Origin: Serpens sp964410065
GTDB taxonomy: Bacteria; Pseudomonadota; Gammaproteobacteria; Pseudomonadales; Pseudomonadaceae
Assembly (NCBI GenBank): GCA_964410065.1
Contig: CAYPFO010000052.1
Span: 1 to 26,383 of the forward strand
Reading direction: 5' to 3'
DNA length: 26,383 bases
The position numbers and the translations under genes were made by a program. The notes under the pieces were generated by a model. It worked only from the letters and a program-made list of their open reading frames with translations. It was not told where the DNA came from and did no database searches. Shown in pieces: positions 15,019 through 22,554 of this stretch. Positions within the stretch are counted from its first letter, which is position 1. Each line of letters starts with the position of its first letter.

Positions 15019-15953
15019 TTGCTCCATTGGCTGCGCGGATCGAAGCCCGCCGCGTCGCGCAGCTGAGTCCACAATGTGCGCGCCTGTTCCGGGTTGCGCG
15101 GCGGCATTACCACTTTCAGAACCGCATACAGATCGCCAACGCCTTGCTTGCTCGGCAGGCCCTTGCCCTTGATGCGCAGGCGCTGGCCGCTCTGGCTGTC
15201 GGCGGGGATATTCAGGTGAATCCGCCCGGTCAGCGTCGGCACTTCGATGCGTGCACCCAGGGCCGCCTCCCAGGGGGCCAGGGGCACGGTGATCAGCAGA
15301 TCATGGCCTTCCACGTCGAACAGCGGGTGCGGCACCAGACGGATGAACAGGTACAAATCACCGTTTGGCGCGCCGCCGCTGCCCAGGCCGCCCTGTCCCT
15401 TGAGGCGGATACGCTCGCCGTCGCTAACCCCGGCGGGAATCTTCACGCTTAGGCTCTTGCGTTGATCGGTTTGACGCAGGCCGTGCTCATCGTAGCTGGG
15501 AAGCAAATACTCGATCGGCTTGCTGGTTTCGCCGAGGATTTCCTCCAGGAACACCGGCAGTTCCAGTTCGATGTCGCGCCCTCGACGCGCAGCCCTGTGC
15601 TGCTGGCGACCGCCCCGCTGAGCGCCGAAGATTGATTCGAAGAAGTCGGAGAAATCGCCCTCGAACTGCTCGTGGCGTCCGCTGAATCCGCCGGAGGGTT
15701 GCCAGCCGGGCGGCGCCTCGAAGGTCTGGCCGGCGTGGCCGTATTGGCGAATCTGGTCGTACTCGGCGCGTTTCTCCGGGCTTTTCAAGACCTCGTAAGC
15801 CTCGACTACCTCTTTGAAACGGTCTTCTGCGCCGGCCTCTTTGTTTACATCCGGATGGTACTGACGCGCCAGGCGGCGGTAGGCGGTCTTGATCGCCTTG
15901 TCATCGGCCGAGGGCTCCACGCCGAGGGTCGCGTAATAGTCCTTGAACTCCAT
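15015..15953 (-). CDS. cbpA: Curved-DNA-binding protein / DnaJ-class co-chaperone CbpA
   Basis: A 312-residue class II J-domain protein that stimulates DnaK and can bind DNA. The J domain is at residues 1-70, with the HPD motif in RQYHPDVNKEAG. A linker with FSDFFESIFG follows, then the two C-terminal substrate domains without the zinc finger of DnaJ (ISVKIPAGV-type KSLSVKIPAGVSDGERIRLKGQG and GRIHLNIPADSQSGQRLRIKG). The start at 15953 is used: the upstream GTG at 15962 lacks family support, and AGG lies 7 bases before the ATG. Overlaps cbpM by 4 bases. Confidence 0.95.
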   Translation of the reverse strand: MEFKDYYATLGVEPSADDKAIKTAYRRLARQYHPDVNKEAGAEDRFKEVVEAYEVLKSPEKRAEYDQIRQYGHAGQTFEAPPGWQPSGGFSGRHEQFEGDFSDFFESIFGAQRGGRQQHRAARRGRDIELELPVFLEEILGETSKPIEYLLPSYDEHGLRQTDQRKSLSVKIPAGVSDGERIRLKGQGGLGSGGAPNGDLYLFIRLVPHPLFDVEGHDLLITVPLAPWEAALGARIEVPTLTGRIHLNIPADSQSGQRLRIKGKGLPSKQGVGDLYAVLKVVMPPRNPEQARTLWTQLRDAAGFDPRSQWSK

Positions 15954-16029
15954 GGCAGGCACCTGCTGCTGGGTTGGTCATTTCGAAGCGTAGTCGAGGA
16001 CTGCTTCTCGTGACCTGCGTGCCACGCGC

Positions 16030-16239
16030 TCAGGCGGCCGGTGGTTCGCTTACCTGTTGCGGGCTGTTGTCCGTGTTCAAGGTGTCAAAGGCATGCCAAT
16101 CCTCGCCCCAGACTTCGGTGGGATGCATGGTGCGGTCGGCGCCATTGCCGCACCCCAATGCATCCACCGAGCAATAGCGATCGCACCCCCAACAGATCCG
16201 TTCGGGATGCGCGGGATTCAATGGGAACTTCTTGGCCAT
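16030..16239 (-). CDS. DUF3079 family protein
   Basis: A 69-residue Cys-rich small protein, MAKKFPLNPAHPERICWGCDRYC..., with five cysteines including CWGCDRYC and GCGNG, suggesting metal binding (zinc or iron-sulfur, inference). I recognise it as DUF3079, function unknown. GGAG lies 8 bases before the ATG at 16239, which rules out the longer frame from 16257. A perfect Anr/FNR box lies upstream (16298-16311), and cbpA starts 77 bases downstream on the same strand, so it may head a DUF3079-cbpA-cbpM unit. Confidence 0.9.
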   Translation of the reverse strand: MAKKFPLNPAHPERICWGCDRYCSVDALGCGNGADRTMHPTEVWGEDWHAFDTLNTDNSPQQVSEPPAA

Positions 16240-16297
16240 GACAACACTCCGGGTCACTCATGCCTGACCATGCTGGACGCCGTTTTTTTCATTCGCC

Positions 16298-16311
16298 TTG
16301 ATTCGGATCAA
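16298..16311 (-). promoter_or_regulatory. Perfect Anr/FNR box upstream of the DUF3079 gene
   Basis: TTGATTCGGATCAA matches the TTGAT-N4-ATCAA consensus exactly. With flanking C and G the dyad extends to 16 bases. If it sits at -41.5, as in class II FNR promoters, transcription would start near 16263, about 24 bases before the ATG at 16239, with a weak -10 (CAGCAT) at the expected spacing. It lies beyond the stop of the minus-strand gene ending at 16343, so its only suitable target is DUF3079 and, by read-through, cbpA-cbpM. Confidence 0.7.
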
Positions 16312-16342
16312 GCGGGCGCTGCGCAGAGGGTGTGAACGAGGC

Positions 16343-17758
16343 TCAGCCTCGCCGCCAGAGGCCGCTCAAGCGTCGACGCCAACCTGTCGTTTGCCGCTCC
16401 GGTGGCTCGGGCCAGTGCGTCTTCTTGCTTTCGCAGTGCACGATGCCGTTGGCTCCCAGCCTTAGACGCCAGCGCTGGGCAGAGGGAAAGGGCTGGTCGG
16501 GTTCGGTGTGCAGCAGCAGCAGGTTGTAGTCGTGCTGCTTCTCGATGGGTTGTGCCTGGATGGAGCCAAACGGATCGGCCTCGTCCGTACTCACGAACAG
16601 CTGGTGCTTGCTGGCCAGGATCATCTCGCAGAGGCGTTCACAATCGAGGGTCAGGCGCTCCTGGATCTCGTCCTGCTCCAGGGCCGCCTTGTCGAGGTTC
16701 AGCACCGAACGGTAGCAAATAATCTGTCGCTCTTCATTGGTGGCCCATTTGCCAGAATGCTCCAGCACCTGCTGGGGAAGCTCGGGGAGTTTTCGGTAGT
16801 CCACCCAGACCCGTTGCTGGGCCATCAATTTTTTCGTGTAGGGCATGAGCAGGCGGATCTTCCAGCGCGGTTTGCCCTTGCGCAGCCAGCGAGTGATGGC
16901 CGTGATCATGTCGTCGCGCAGCAGATCGCGTAGGGCATAGACCAATGCGATGCCCAGCAATAGAGTCAGAGACAACTTCTGGCTGGCGTCCCGCGCATTA
17001 AACAGAAAGTAGGTGAACAGCGACATAATCAGTGTGGTGGACGCCGCCTTGACCAGTTTACGGGTGCCCGGGCCCAGCTCGGTGATGGTTGAGCGCAGCA
17101 GGACCGGATACTCCAGCAGCCGGTGATACAGGCTCATGCGGTTCCAGACGCGGGTCGGTGTGCCGTGGAAGTCGCTCAGGTACCCGCGCTCCTTGCGGTG
17201 TTTGTGTTCCAGGCGCAGGAAGTCGGCCATTCCCTGCTTGAGCTCTTCGTCCAGTTCGGCGAAGCCGTCCAGGGTCATGCTTTCCAGCATGAACTGTTCG
17301 GCATACCAGGAAAAGTAGATGTCCATCTGGCGAAAATAGCGCAGCTGGTTGCTTTGCTTGGGGGCGGACTTGCGCATGCGTTGCGCAAAGTTCTGGCTAA
17401 GCCGCAGGGCGCGGCTGATCGGCTCTGCTGTGGCTCCCGAGGCTTGTAGTTGCTGGCGCAAGCGGTCCATCGAGGCCTGGTATTGGAAAAACCAGGACCC
17501 GTACATGATTTCGTAGTGTGGCGAGAGCAGCCAGAAGGATGCGTCGGCTTTGCTGACGCGGTCTTTGGCCGGCAGACCCAGTAGGCCGAAACGGTGGGTC
17601 AGGGCGTTAAAGAAGAACTGTTCCTCGGCCAGGGTCCAGGCGGAAAAATTACTTTCGTGAGGCGTAAACAGATACAGCTCAACCTTGTGGCGGCCTGGTT
17701 TTTTCAATGTGCGAGTCAGCTGCAGGCGGTAATCGCCCTTGCGCTTTAGTGAAAACAC
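16343..17758 (-). CDS. Conserved hypothetical protein with two central membrane helices
   Basis: A 471-residue protein that I do not recognise as a named family. It has a soluble N-terminal region (VFSLKRKGDYRLQLTRTLKKP..., a likely beta-rich domain, YLFTPHESNFSAW), and a long charged middle. Two hydrophobic helices lie near residues 235-275 (LIMSLFTYFLFNA and LTLLLGIALVYAL). The soluble C-terminal half ends in basic RRRLSGLWRRG. The GTG at 17758 is chosen: GGGGGAG precedes it closely and the 59 upstream codons of the open frame look non-coding. The spacing is tight (2 bases), so the start is uncertain. Divergent from the acidic small protein. Confidence 0.8.
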   Translation of the reverse strand: MFSLKRKGDYRLQLTRTLKKPGRHKVELYLFTPHESNFSAWTLAEEQFFFNALTHRFGLLGLPAKDRVSKADASFWLLSPHYEIMYGSWFFQYQASMDRLRQQLQASGATAEPISRALRLSQNFAQRMRKSAPKQSNQLRYFRQMDIYFSWYAEQFMLESMTLDGFAELDEELKQGMADFLRLEHKHRKERGYLSDFHGTPTRVWNRMSLYHRLLEYPVLLRSTITELGPGTRKLVKAASTTLIMSLFTYFLFNARDASQKLSLTLLLGIALVYALRDLLRDDMITAITRWLRKGKPRWKIRLLMPYTKKLMAQQRVWVDYRKLPELPQQVLEHSGKWATNEERQIICYRSVLNLDKAALEQDEIQERLTLDCERLCEMILASKHQLFVSTDEADPFGSIQAQPIEKQHDYNLLLLHTEPDQPFPSAQRWRLRLGANGIVHCESKKTHWPEPPERQTTGWRRRLSGLWRRG

Positions 17759-17874
17759 GGCTCCCCCAATGACAATTGAAGGTGGGAAGGATATCAAGCT
17801 TTCTTGAGGATTATTCCAAGGCCGCAGTAGAGCTTCGACAGGAATGAAGCAGATGGCGTGCTGTTTGGTTCGCG

Positions 17875-17945
17875 TTGAGTGCCGGCGAGCGGAAATATGC
17901 TCGATGCCGCATCGAATGCCACTCAAGGCACTCAAACCCGAGTGG
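17875..17945. repeat. 9-bp inverted repeat in a divergent spacer
   Basis: TTGAGTGCC at 17875-17883 is mirrored by GGCACTCAA at 17937-17945, with a near copy, GCCACTCAA, at 17928-17936. It lies in the 212-base region between the 471-residue membrane protein gene and the acidic small protein gene. It could be an operator or an RNA hairpin arm. Confidence 0.3.
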
Positions 17946-17970
17946 TTCTTACATTAGGCGAGGTGCTGGC

Positions 17971-18213
17971 ATGAGCAGGCAAGAGGGTGTAGGTGCGCAA
18001 GGCTCGGACAAGCCGGAGAACGAGTTTCCGGGCACGCCTCGACCGCTAAGTCCTGGGCGTACCGATGTTAATCCAGACCGTGAACCTGGCATCGATGAGC
18101 TGCCCGACAATGACGGAGAGCTTCCCGAAGAGAATGATGTCGGGCTTGATCCGGACCTGGGTGATCTCGATCCGGATAAGGCGGAAATGGACGATCAACC
18201 CAATCTACGTTGA
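17971..18213 (+). CDS. Small, very acidic, probably disordered protein
   Basis: An 80-residue protein, MSRQEGVGAQGSDKPENEFP..., with about 23 Asp/Glu against 7 Lys/Arg. Pro and Gly are frequent, aromatic residues nearly absent, and a DP-rich repeat occurs near the end (LDPDLGDLDPDK). No membrane segment or signal. GAGGTG lies 5 bases before the ATG, supporting a true gene; longer frames starting at 17875 lack this. Not recognised as a named family. Composition suggests an intrinsically disordered or stress-related protein (inference). Confidence 0.75.
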   Translation: MSRQEGVGAQGSDKPENEFPGTPRPLSPGRTDVNPDREPGIDELPDNDGELPEENDVGLDPDLGDLDPDKAEMDDQPNLR

Positions 18214-18222
18214 TCGAATGTA

Positions 18223-18636
18223 TTAGCGGCGATCCAGCGAGTACTTGCCCGCGCCGGTTACACCCAGCAGCAGCAAGCCTCCCATGATGCTGATGTTCTT
18301 GAAAAACTGCGTCATGTTGGCAGCCCGCTGCGGATCGGTCATGTTCCAGAAATCATGGCCGATCAATGCGGTGCCGAGAACAAACAAGGCGAACAGGAAT
18401 GCCAGCGGCCGGGTATAAAAGCCCAGGATGATCGCAATGGCGACGAAGAACTCCATGAGTACGGCAATCGCGGCGGCCAGCATCGGAGCGGGCGTGCCGA
18501 GCGATTCCAGATAAGCCACGGTTCCTCCGAAACCGAGCAGTTTGCTCCAGCCGGACATGATGAACAGGATCATCAGCAGGATGCGGGCCAGTAGAATGAT
18601 CTCGTTTCGCAGGTTGTCGAGCAGTGTGTATCGCAT
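18223..18636 (-). CDS. DoxX family membrane protein
   Basis: A 137-residue inner-membrane protein with four hydrophobic helices. The DoxX pattern is clear: ILLARILLMILFIMSGWSKLLGF, then LAAAIAVLMEFFVAIAIILGFYTRPLAFLFALF, and ISIMGGLLLLGVTGAGKYSLD. DoxX proteins are linked to redox and membrane processes, but the biochemical role of this subgroup is not settled. AAGGTAAG lies 5 bases before the ATG. It converges on the acidic protein gene with only 9 bases between them and is divergent from the aldo/keto reductase. Confidence 0.92.
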   Translation of the reverse strand: MRYTLLDNLRNEIILLARILLMILFIMSGWSKLLGFGGTVAYLESLGTPAPMLAAAIAVLMEFFVAIAIILGFYTRPLAFLFALFVLGTALIGHDFWNMTDPQRAANMTQFFKNISIMGGLLLLGVTGAGKYSLDRR

Positions 18637-18780
18637 GGCGCTTACCTTTGCGGATCAGAAAGGGCGCGGTTGCCGGCGCACCGATGACGCTAGCAGAATC
18701 ACAGGCAATTTCCGTGCGGCCAGCCAGCATCGGGCTACGGATACGTGGCATTCACCTACCCATCAGTACAGGACTTTTCG

Positions 18781-19821
18781 ATGCATTACCGTTCACTGGG
18801 CAACACGGATATCCAAGTCAGTGCATTGGCGCTGGGCAGCATGACCTGGGGCGAGCAAAACACCGAAGCCGAGGCGTTCGAGCAGATTCGTCGGGCTCAG
18901 TCAGCCGGCATCAACTTCATCGATACCGCGGAAATGTATCCTGTGCCGCCCACCGCCGAGACCTACGGCGCTACCGAGACCATCCTCGGCAATTACTTTC
19001 AGCGCCATGGTGGGCGTGGCGATTGGATTCTGGCCAGCAAGGCGGCTGCGCCGGGCAATGGTCTGACCCATATCCGTGGCGGCCGCAATCATTTCGATCG
19101 TACCAACCTCACCCAGGCCGTTGAGGACAGCCTGCGTCGTTTGCAAACCGACTATCTCGATCTTTATCAACTGCACTGGCCGGACCGCAATACCAACTTC
19201 TTCGGCCAGCTGGGTTACCAGCACGACCCCGACGCGCATTTCACGCCGATTGAAGACACGCTGGACGTGCTCGACGATCTGGTGAAAAGCGGCAAGATCC
19301 GCCATATCGGTCTGTCCAACGAAACGCCCTGGGGCGTGCAGCGTTTCCTACACCTGTCCGAAACCCGTGGTTGGCCACGAGTGGTTTCGATCCAGAACCC
19401 CTACAACCTACTCAATCGCAGTTTCGAAGTGGGCCTGGCGGAAATTGCGATTCGTGAACAGGTGGGATTGCTCGCCTATTCGCCGCTGGCGTTCGGCCTG
19501 CTATCCGGCAAATACGAAAAGGGTGCGCAACCGCCCAAGGGGCGCCTGACGTTATATGCGCGTTTCCAGCGCTACAACAATCCCCAGGCGCGCCGTGCCG
19601 CCAGCGCTTATGTGGCTTTGGCCAACGAGCATGGGGTGGATCCTGCCCAGTTGGCGTTGGCCTATGTCAGCAGCCGACCGTTCCTGACCAGCAACATCAT
19701 CGGCGCCACCACCCTTGCGCAATTGGACAGCAACCTGGCCAGTGCCCAACTGCAGCTAAGCGATGAAATACTGGCCGAGATCGAGCGTATCCATGTCGGG
19801 CAGCCGAATCCGGCGCCTTGA
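18781..19821 (+). CDS. NADP(H)-dependent aldo/keto reductase, Tas type
   Basis: A 346-residue TIM-barrel oxidoreductase, the same length as E. coli Tas and similar throughout (LGSMTWGEQNTEAEAF, LLNRSFEVGLAEIAIREQ). The catalytic tetrad is visible as Asp48 and Tyr53 in FIDTAEMYP, Lys87 in ILASK and His132 in LYQLHWP. Reduces carbonyls with NADPH; the physiological substrate is unknown. The start at 18781 follows AGGA by 8 bases and matches the family N-terminus, unlike the longer frame from 18745. Confidence 0.94.
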   Translation: MHYRSLGNTDIQVSALALGSMTWGEQNTEAEAFEQIRRAQSAGINFIDTAEMYPVPPTAETYGATETILGNYFQRHGGRGDWILASKAAAPGNGLTHIRGGRNHFDRTNLTQAVEDSLRRLQTDYLDLYQLHWPDRNTNFFGQLGYQHDPDAHFTPIEDTLDVLDDLVKSGKIRHIGLSNETPWGVQRFLHLSETRGWPRVVSIQNPYNLLNRSFEVGLAEIAIREQVGLLAYSPLAFGLLSGKYEKGAQPPKGRLTLYARFQRYNNPQARRAASAYVALANEHGVDPAQLALAYVSSRPFLTSNIIGATTLAQLDSNLASAQLQLSDEILAEIERIHVGQPNPAP

Positions 19822-19912
19822 GCGATTGGAGCGTTGTACAGCTTGGGAGCGTCGAATACGGCAAGGGAAGCACGCACGCCCCGCCGCGACGCCCCGCAAC
19901 GAACGCTGGCGA

Positions 19913-20686
19913 TCAGCCCACACAGTCTCCGGCAGGAGCACGTTTACCGGGTGATATCGGGTAGCTCAGGGCGGCGAACTCCGGCTTGGCCCGTTCCCAG
20001 TCGAGAGTGGAGTGCGCCACTTCCAGCAGTCGGAAGTCGAATCGGCGGCACGCGGGTGTGGCAAGCAGCAGATAACGCCCCAGAAAGCGCAGCAGATAAA
20101 TCGTGCCAAAAATCTGGCAACCCAGGTGCATGCAGGCTTTAAGCGATTCGAAGTTGGTTGACTCAACGTAGGAAATCATTCCTTGCGATCCCCGCTGCTG
20201 ATACCACTGCAACGCACGGTTCATGCCGATGAGATACAGGCGCTGGCCTCGGTATTCGGGCTTGGTCAGCCCCTTGTACATGTAGACGTAGCGCGGATTG
20301 AAATCGATCAGGAGATCGGCGGGATCAATCCGGGTTTGTTGGTGTGAATACCAGCTATAGGCGGCCAGCTTGTTGCCATCGAGAATGGCGTAGCAACGAT
20401 CCCCCTTGTCCAGGGCTTCGTTGAGAAAATCGGTTTCGATGTGATTCTCGGGGTCTTGTGCGTAGTAGCGCAACTGAGCCTTGCTGAGAAACCGGCAGGT
20501 GTAATCGGAGGGGCACTCGAGGTAGGACGGGTTGACCTTGAGCAGCAGCATGCCCCGCAGAAGCTTGAACAGACCGAAGAGCTTGATGGCTTTGATCATC
20601 AGCAAGTGGCTGGTTCGACGCCAGCCGTGTTGTTTGAATTTCTGCTTGAATTGAGCGAAATGACTCTGCGTGTGCACATTTTTCAT
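19913..20686 (-). CDS. GNAT-like acetyltransferase
   Basis: A 257-residue protein with a GNAT core. The acetyl-CoA binding stretch is GLTKPEYRGQRLYLIGMNRAL (YRGQRLY at residues 145-151), preceded by DRCYAILDGNKLAAYSWY and followed by YVESTNFESLKACMHLGC, all typical of this fold. The first 55 residues are basic with a hydrophobic stretch (IKAIKLFGLFKLLRGMLLLK) that may bind membrane. Base composition is visibly richer in A and T than the neighbours, which hints at transfer. Substrate unknown. It converges with the Tas-like gene. CGAGA precedes the ATG. Confidence 0.8.
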   Translation of the reverse strand: MKNVHTQSHFAQFKQKFKQHGWRRTSHLLMIKAIKLFGLFKLLRGMLLLKVNPSYLECPSDYTCRFLSKAQLRYYAQDPENHIETDFLNEALDKGDRCYAILDGNKLAAYSWYSHQQTRIDPADLLIDFNPRYVYMYKGLTKPEYRGQRLYLIGMNRALQWYQQRGSQGMISYVESTNFESLKACMHLGCQIFGTIYLLRFLGRYLLLATPACRRFDFRLLEVAHSTLDWERAKPEFAALSYPISPGKRAPAGDCVG

Positions 20687-20701
20687 AATGGTCTCGTGGT
20701 G

Positions 20702-20730
20702 TTTTTATAACAACACGGCCATGAAGCTTG
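20702..20730 (-). promoter_or_regulatory. Candidate promoter of the GNAT gene
   Basis: On the minus strand TTCAAG and TATAAA are separated by 17 bases just upstream of the GNAT start. The -10 is good and the -35 moderate. The stretch from 20700 to 20870 is more AT-rich than the surroundings. Confidence 0.35.
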
Positions 20731-20859
20731 AAAAGGCGTCTGCCTCCACTGCTCCTTCATGAACCGATCCCTGGCCTGCCGCTGGGCAGGTGAAGCAGTT
20801 CGGACTGATCTGCTTTAAAAAGATTCAAAGATCTTGAAACATCTTTCTGGAAACTTTTG

Positions 20860-21037
20860 TGAAAGTGACTCTACCCACCTTAGGTTGTGGTCAACCAGCG
20901 CGCCTGCCCGAGTGGATGGTTTCATCTGGCAACTCGAGCGGGCGAGGCCGCTCTTTCATCCGCACCGCTCGTAAAGACCTCTTTGCTCGGGTCGGCCCAG
21001 AGCAAAAAACGGAGCAGGTGCCGGCGGAGTTCCGCAG
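20860..21037. other. Non-coding stretch between the GNAT promoter and the hairpin/IS remnant
   Basis: No gene with a credible start and ribosome-binding site is seen here on either strand. The open frames present have no recognisable sequence. Small dyads occur, such as GCGGA-GT-TCCGC at 21024-21035. It is best read as intergenic or decayed sequence. Confidence 0.5.
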
Positions 21038-21068
21038 CGCCACGGAGCGACATGGTCGCTCCGTGGCG
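21038..21068. repeat. 14-bp perfect hairpin with three-base loop
   Basis: Bases 21038-21051 pair perfectly with 21055-21068 around ATG (core CCACGGAGCGAC / GTCGCTCCGTGG). No U tract follows on either strand, so it is not a standard terminator. It lies 12 bases outside the IS remnant and may be a REP-type element or an IS target. Confidence 0.75.
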
Positions 21069-21079
21069 GAGAGGTCATG

Positions 21080-21242
21080 TGGTAATCCCCCCATTTTCAG
21101 TACTTGCCAGAAGTAGAGGTCAGGCCGCGAGGGCCAACTTCTGTTTGGGGGTGATGCCTCCCAGGGCCATGTTTGGCCGTTCGTGATTGTATGTCCACAC
21201 CCAACGAGTTGCATGCTCCTGCAGCCATTCTTCGGCTTGGCG
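21080..21242 (-). mobile_element. Right-end remnant of an IS3-family insertion sequence
   Basis: The segment holds the last 40 or so codons of an IS3-type transposase on the minus strand, followed by a typical terminal region (plus strand TGGTAATCCCCCCATTTTCAG at 21080). Its other side is cut near 21225-21243, where it meets the tail of an unrelated permease gene. The left part of the IS is missing, so the element cannot move by itself. The exact IS end is inferred from the TG start and has not been aligned to a reference. Confidence 0.75.
21120..21242 (-). pseudogene. IS3-family transposase (OrfB) C-terminal fragment
   Basis: Reading the minus strand to the stop at 21120-21122 gives EEWLQEHATRWVWTYNHERP, then NMALGGITPKQKLALAA and stop. 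This is the conserved end of the rve integrase domain of IS3-family OrfB (YNHERPNMALGG). An in-frame stop lies just upstream at the junction, so nothing full-length remains. Confidence 0.85.
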
Positions 21243-21344
21243 TTAGCCGCCACCTTGCTCCACGAACAGGTCAGCCTGGGCATGCTGGGCGTAACCCTGG
21301 CGGTGATTCTGTGTGTCGCGGGCGCGAAACGGTTTTCCAGGTAA
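21225..21344 (+). pseudogene. C-terminal remnant of an EamA/DMT-family permease
   Basis: The plus-strand frame ending at the TAA at 21342 reads LAATLLHEQVSLGMLGVTLA and then VILCVAGAKRFSR. This is the usual last two-helix unit of a drug/metabolite transporter (E-x-x-S/T after a helix, then a glycine-rich helix and a basic end). No start or earlier domains are present. Directly upstream is the IS fragment, so a deletion linked to the IS removed the rest of the gene. Confidence 0.6.
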
Positions 21345-21480
21345 AAAAGCGCACGCAGCATCGGCTTCAATCTGGGTAGCACGGCTGCCAAAATCGGGCG
21401 GGATTGGGCTATTGTCGTGGCCGCAACCGGAAGTGCCGTGGGCAGTTCCTTCCAGAGAATTCGCAACACGAGGTAGGCAA

Positions 21481-22239
21481 ATGAGCAAGATCGTTTTCAT
21501 CACCGGGACTACGTCCGGTTTCGGGCGCGCTGCGGCGCGGCGTTTTGCGGCCGGGGGCTGGTCTCTGGTGCTGTGCGGACGACGCGTGGAGCGGCTGCAG
21601 GAATTGCAGAACGAACTGAGCGGGCAGGTGCCGGTGCATATCGCCGCGCTGGACGTGCGCGATGCCGCCGCCGTGCAGCAGGTCGTGGCTGAACTGCCGG
21701 AAGGCTTTCGCCGGGTACACGCGCTGATCAACAACGCCGGCCTGGCCCTGGCGCCGATGCCCGCGCAGAAGGTGGATCTGGCCGACTGGCACACGATGAT
21801 CGACACCAATGTCACCGGCCTGGTCAACGTGACCCATGCGCTGCTACCAACCCTGATCGAAACCGGCGCCGGGGCCAGCATCATCAATATTGGCTCCACT
21901 GCGGGCCAATGGCCTTATCCGGGCAGCCACGTCTACGGTGCCACCAAGGCCTTCGTCCAGCAGTTCAGCTACAACCTGCGCTGCGACCTGATCGCCACCG
22001 GTGTGCGGGTCACCGACATTGCGCCGGGCATGGCCGAAACCGAATTCACCCTGGTGCGCACCAAAGGCGATCAGGCTGCCTCGGATCGCCTGTATGGCGA
22101 CACCACGCCGCTGGCGGCCGAAGACATCGCCGAGCAGATGTTCTACGTGGCGAACCTGCCGGATCACATCAACTTCAACCGTCTGGAAGTCATGCCGACT
22201 CGCCAAGCCTGGTCGGCGTTTGCTGTTGATCGTGACTGA
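21481..22239 (+). CDS. NADP-dependent short-chain dehydrogenase, YdfG type
   Basis: A 252-residue SDR similar along its length to E. coli YdfG, which oxidises 3-hydroxy acids and L-allo-threonine and reduces malonic semialdehyde. Nucleotide-binding TGTTSGFG is at residues 8-15 with Arg-rich CGRRVERLQ favouring NADP. NNAG is at 84-87, and the catalytic Ser139 (NIGSTAG), Tyr152 and Lys156 (YGATK) are all present. GAGGTAG lies 6 bases before the ATG at 21481. The frame is open upstream to 21313 but runs into the permease remnant and is not coding there. Confidence 0.94.
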   Translation: MSKIVFITGTTSGFGRAAARRFAAGGWSLVLCGRRVERLQELQNELSGQVPVHIAALDVRDAAAVQQVVAELPEGFRRVHALINNAGLALAPMPAQKVDLADWHTMIDTNVTGLVNVTHALLPTLIETGAGASIINIGSTAGQWPYPGSHVYGATKAFVQQFSYNLRCDLIATGVRVTDIAPGMAETEFTLVRTKGDQAASDRLYGDTTPLAAEDIAEQMFYVANLPDHINFNRLEVMPTRQAWSAFAVDRD

Positions 22240-22273
22240 CGCGCGACGCCACTCGAGGCTTACGCTGGCTTTT

Positions 22274-22328
22274 ATTGTGGGAGGCCCGACCCCGGGCTGA
22301 AGTTATTACCGGGCGCAACTCCCACAAT
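22274..22328. repeat. REP-like inverted repeat (GTGGGAG...CTCCCAC)
   Basis: ATTGTGGGAG at 22274-22283 is mirrored by CTCCCACAAT at 22319-22328. Inside, GCCCG (22284-22288) can pair with CGGGC at 22293-22297 or 22310-22314. The structure resembles Pseudomonas REP elements. It lies in the 315-base convergent gap after the YdfG-type gene. Confidence 0.6.
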
Positions 22329-22361
22329 GAAAACCGCGCCCGGCACAGGCTTCGGTAGCGA

Positions 22362-22489
22362 CGAATTCATTCGCCTGGCATCGAGCCTCCCGGCACCTGC
22401 GGGGATGCGACGAACGCCCCAGCTGATGCCTTTGTGCTTGTCGCAGCCAATGCGTGGGCTGAAGATCATGCGCAAGGCGAATGAATTCG
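22362..22489. repeat. 15-bp perfect inverted repeat pair, REP/BIME-like
   Basis: CGAATTCATTCGCCT at 22362-22376 and its exact reverse complement at 22475-22489 flank 98 bases. The GCGAATGAATTCGC-type core is familiar from Pseudomonas REP elements. Each arm contains its own small palindrome (GAATTC). Together with the preceding repeat it fills the non-coding gap between converging genes. Confidence 0.65.
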
Positions 22490-22554
22490 AAATCGCATCT
22501 TGCGGCGCTGGGTGGGGGGCGCGGCACAGCGCGTTGCGCCAGCCAGCTGCGCCG

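Noticed and set aside
15954..16029. Heat-shock (sigma-32) promoter for cbpA
   Set aside because: A CTTCGAAA-like sequence is present, but no matching -10 fits before the start codon.
20891..21469. 192-codon minus-strand frame across the IS remnant
   Set aside because: It crosses the remnant in the wrong frame for the transposase; the real fragment ends at 21120 in another frame.
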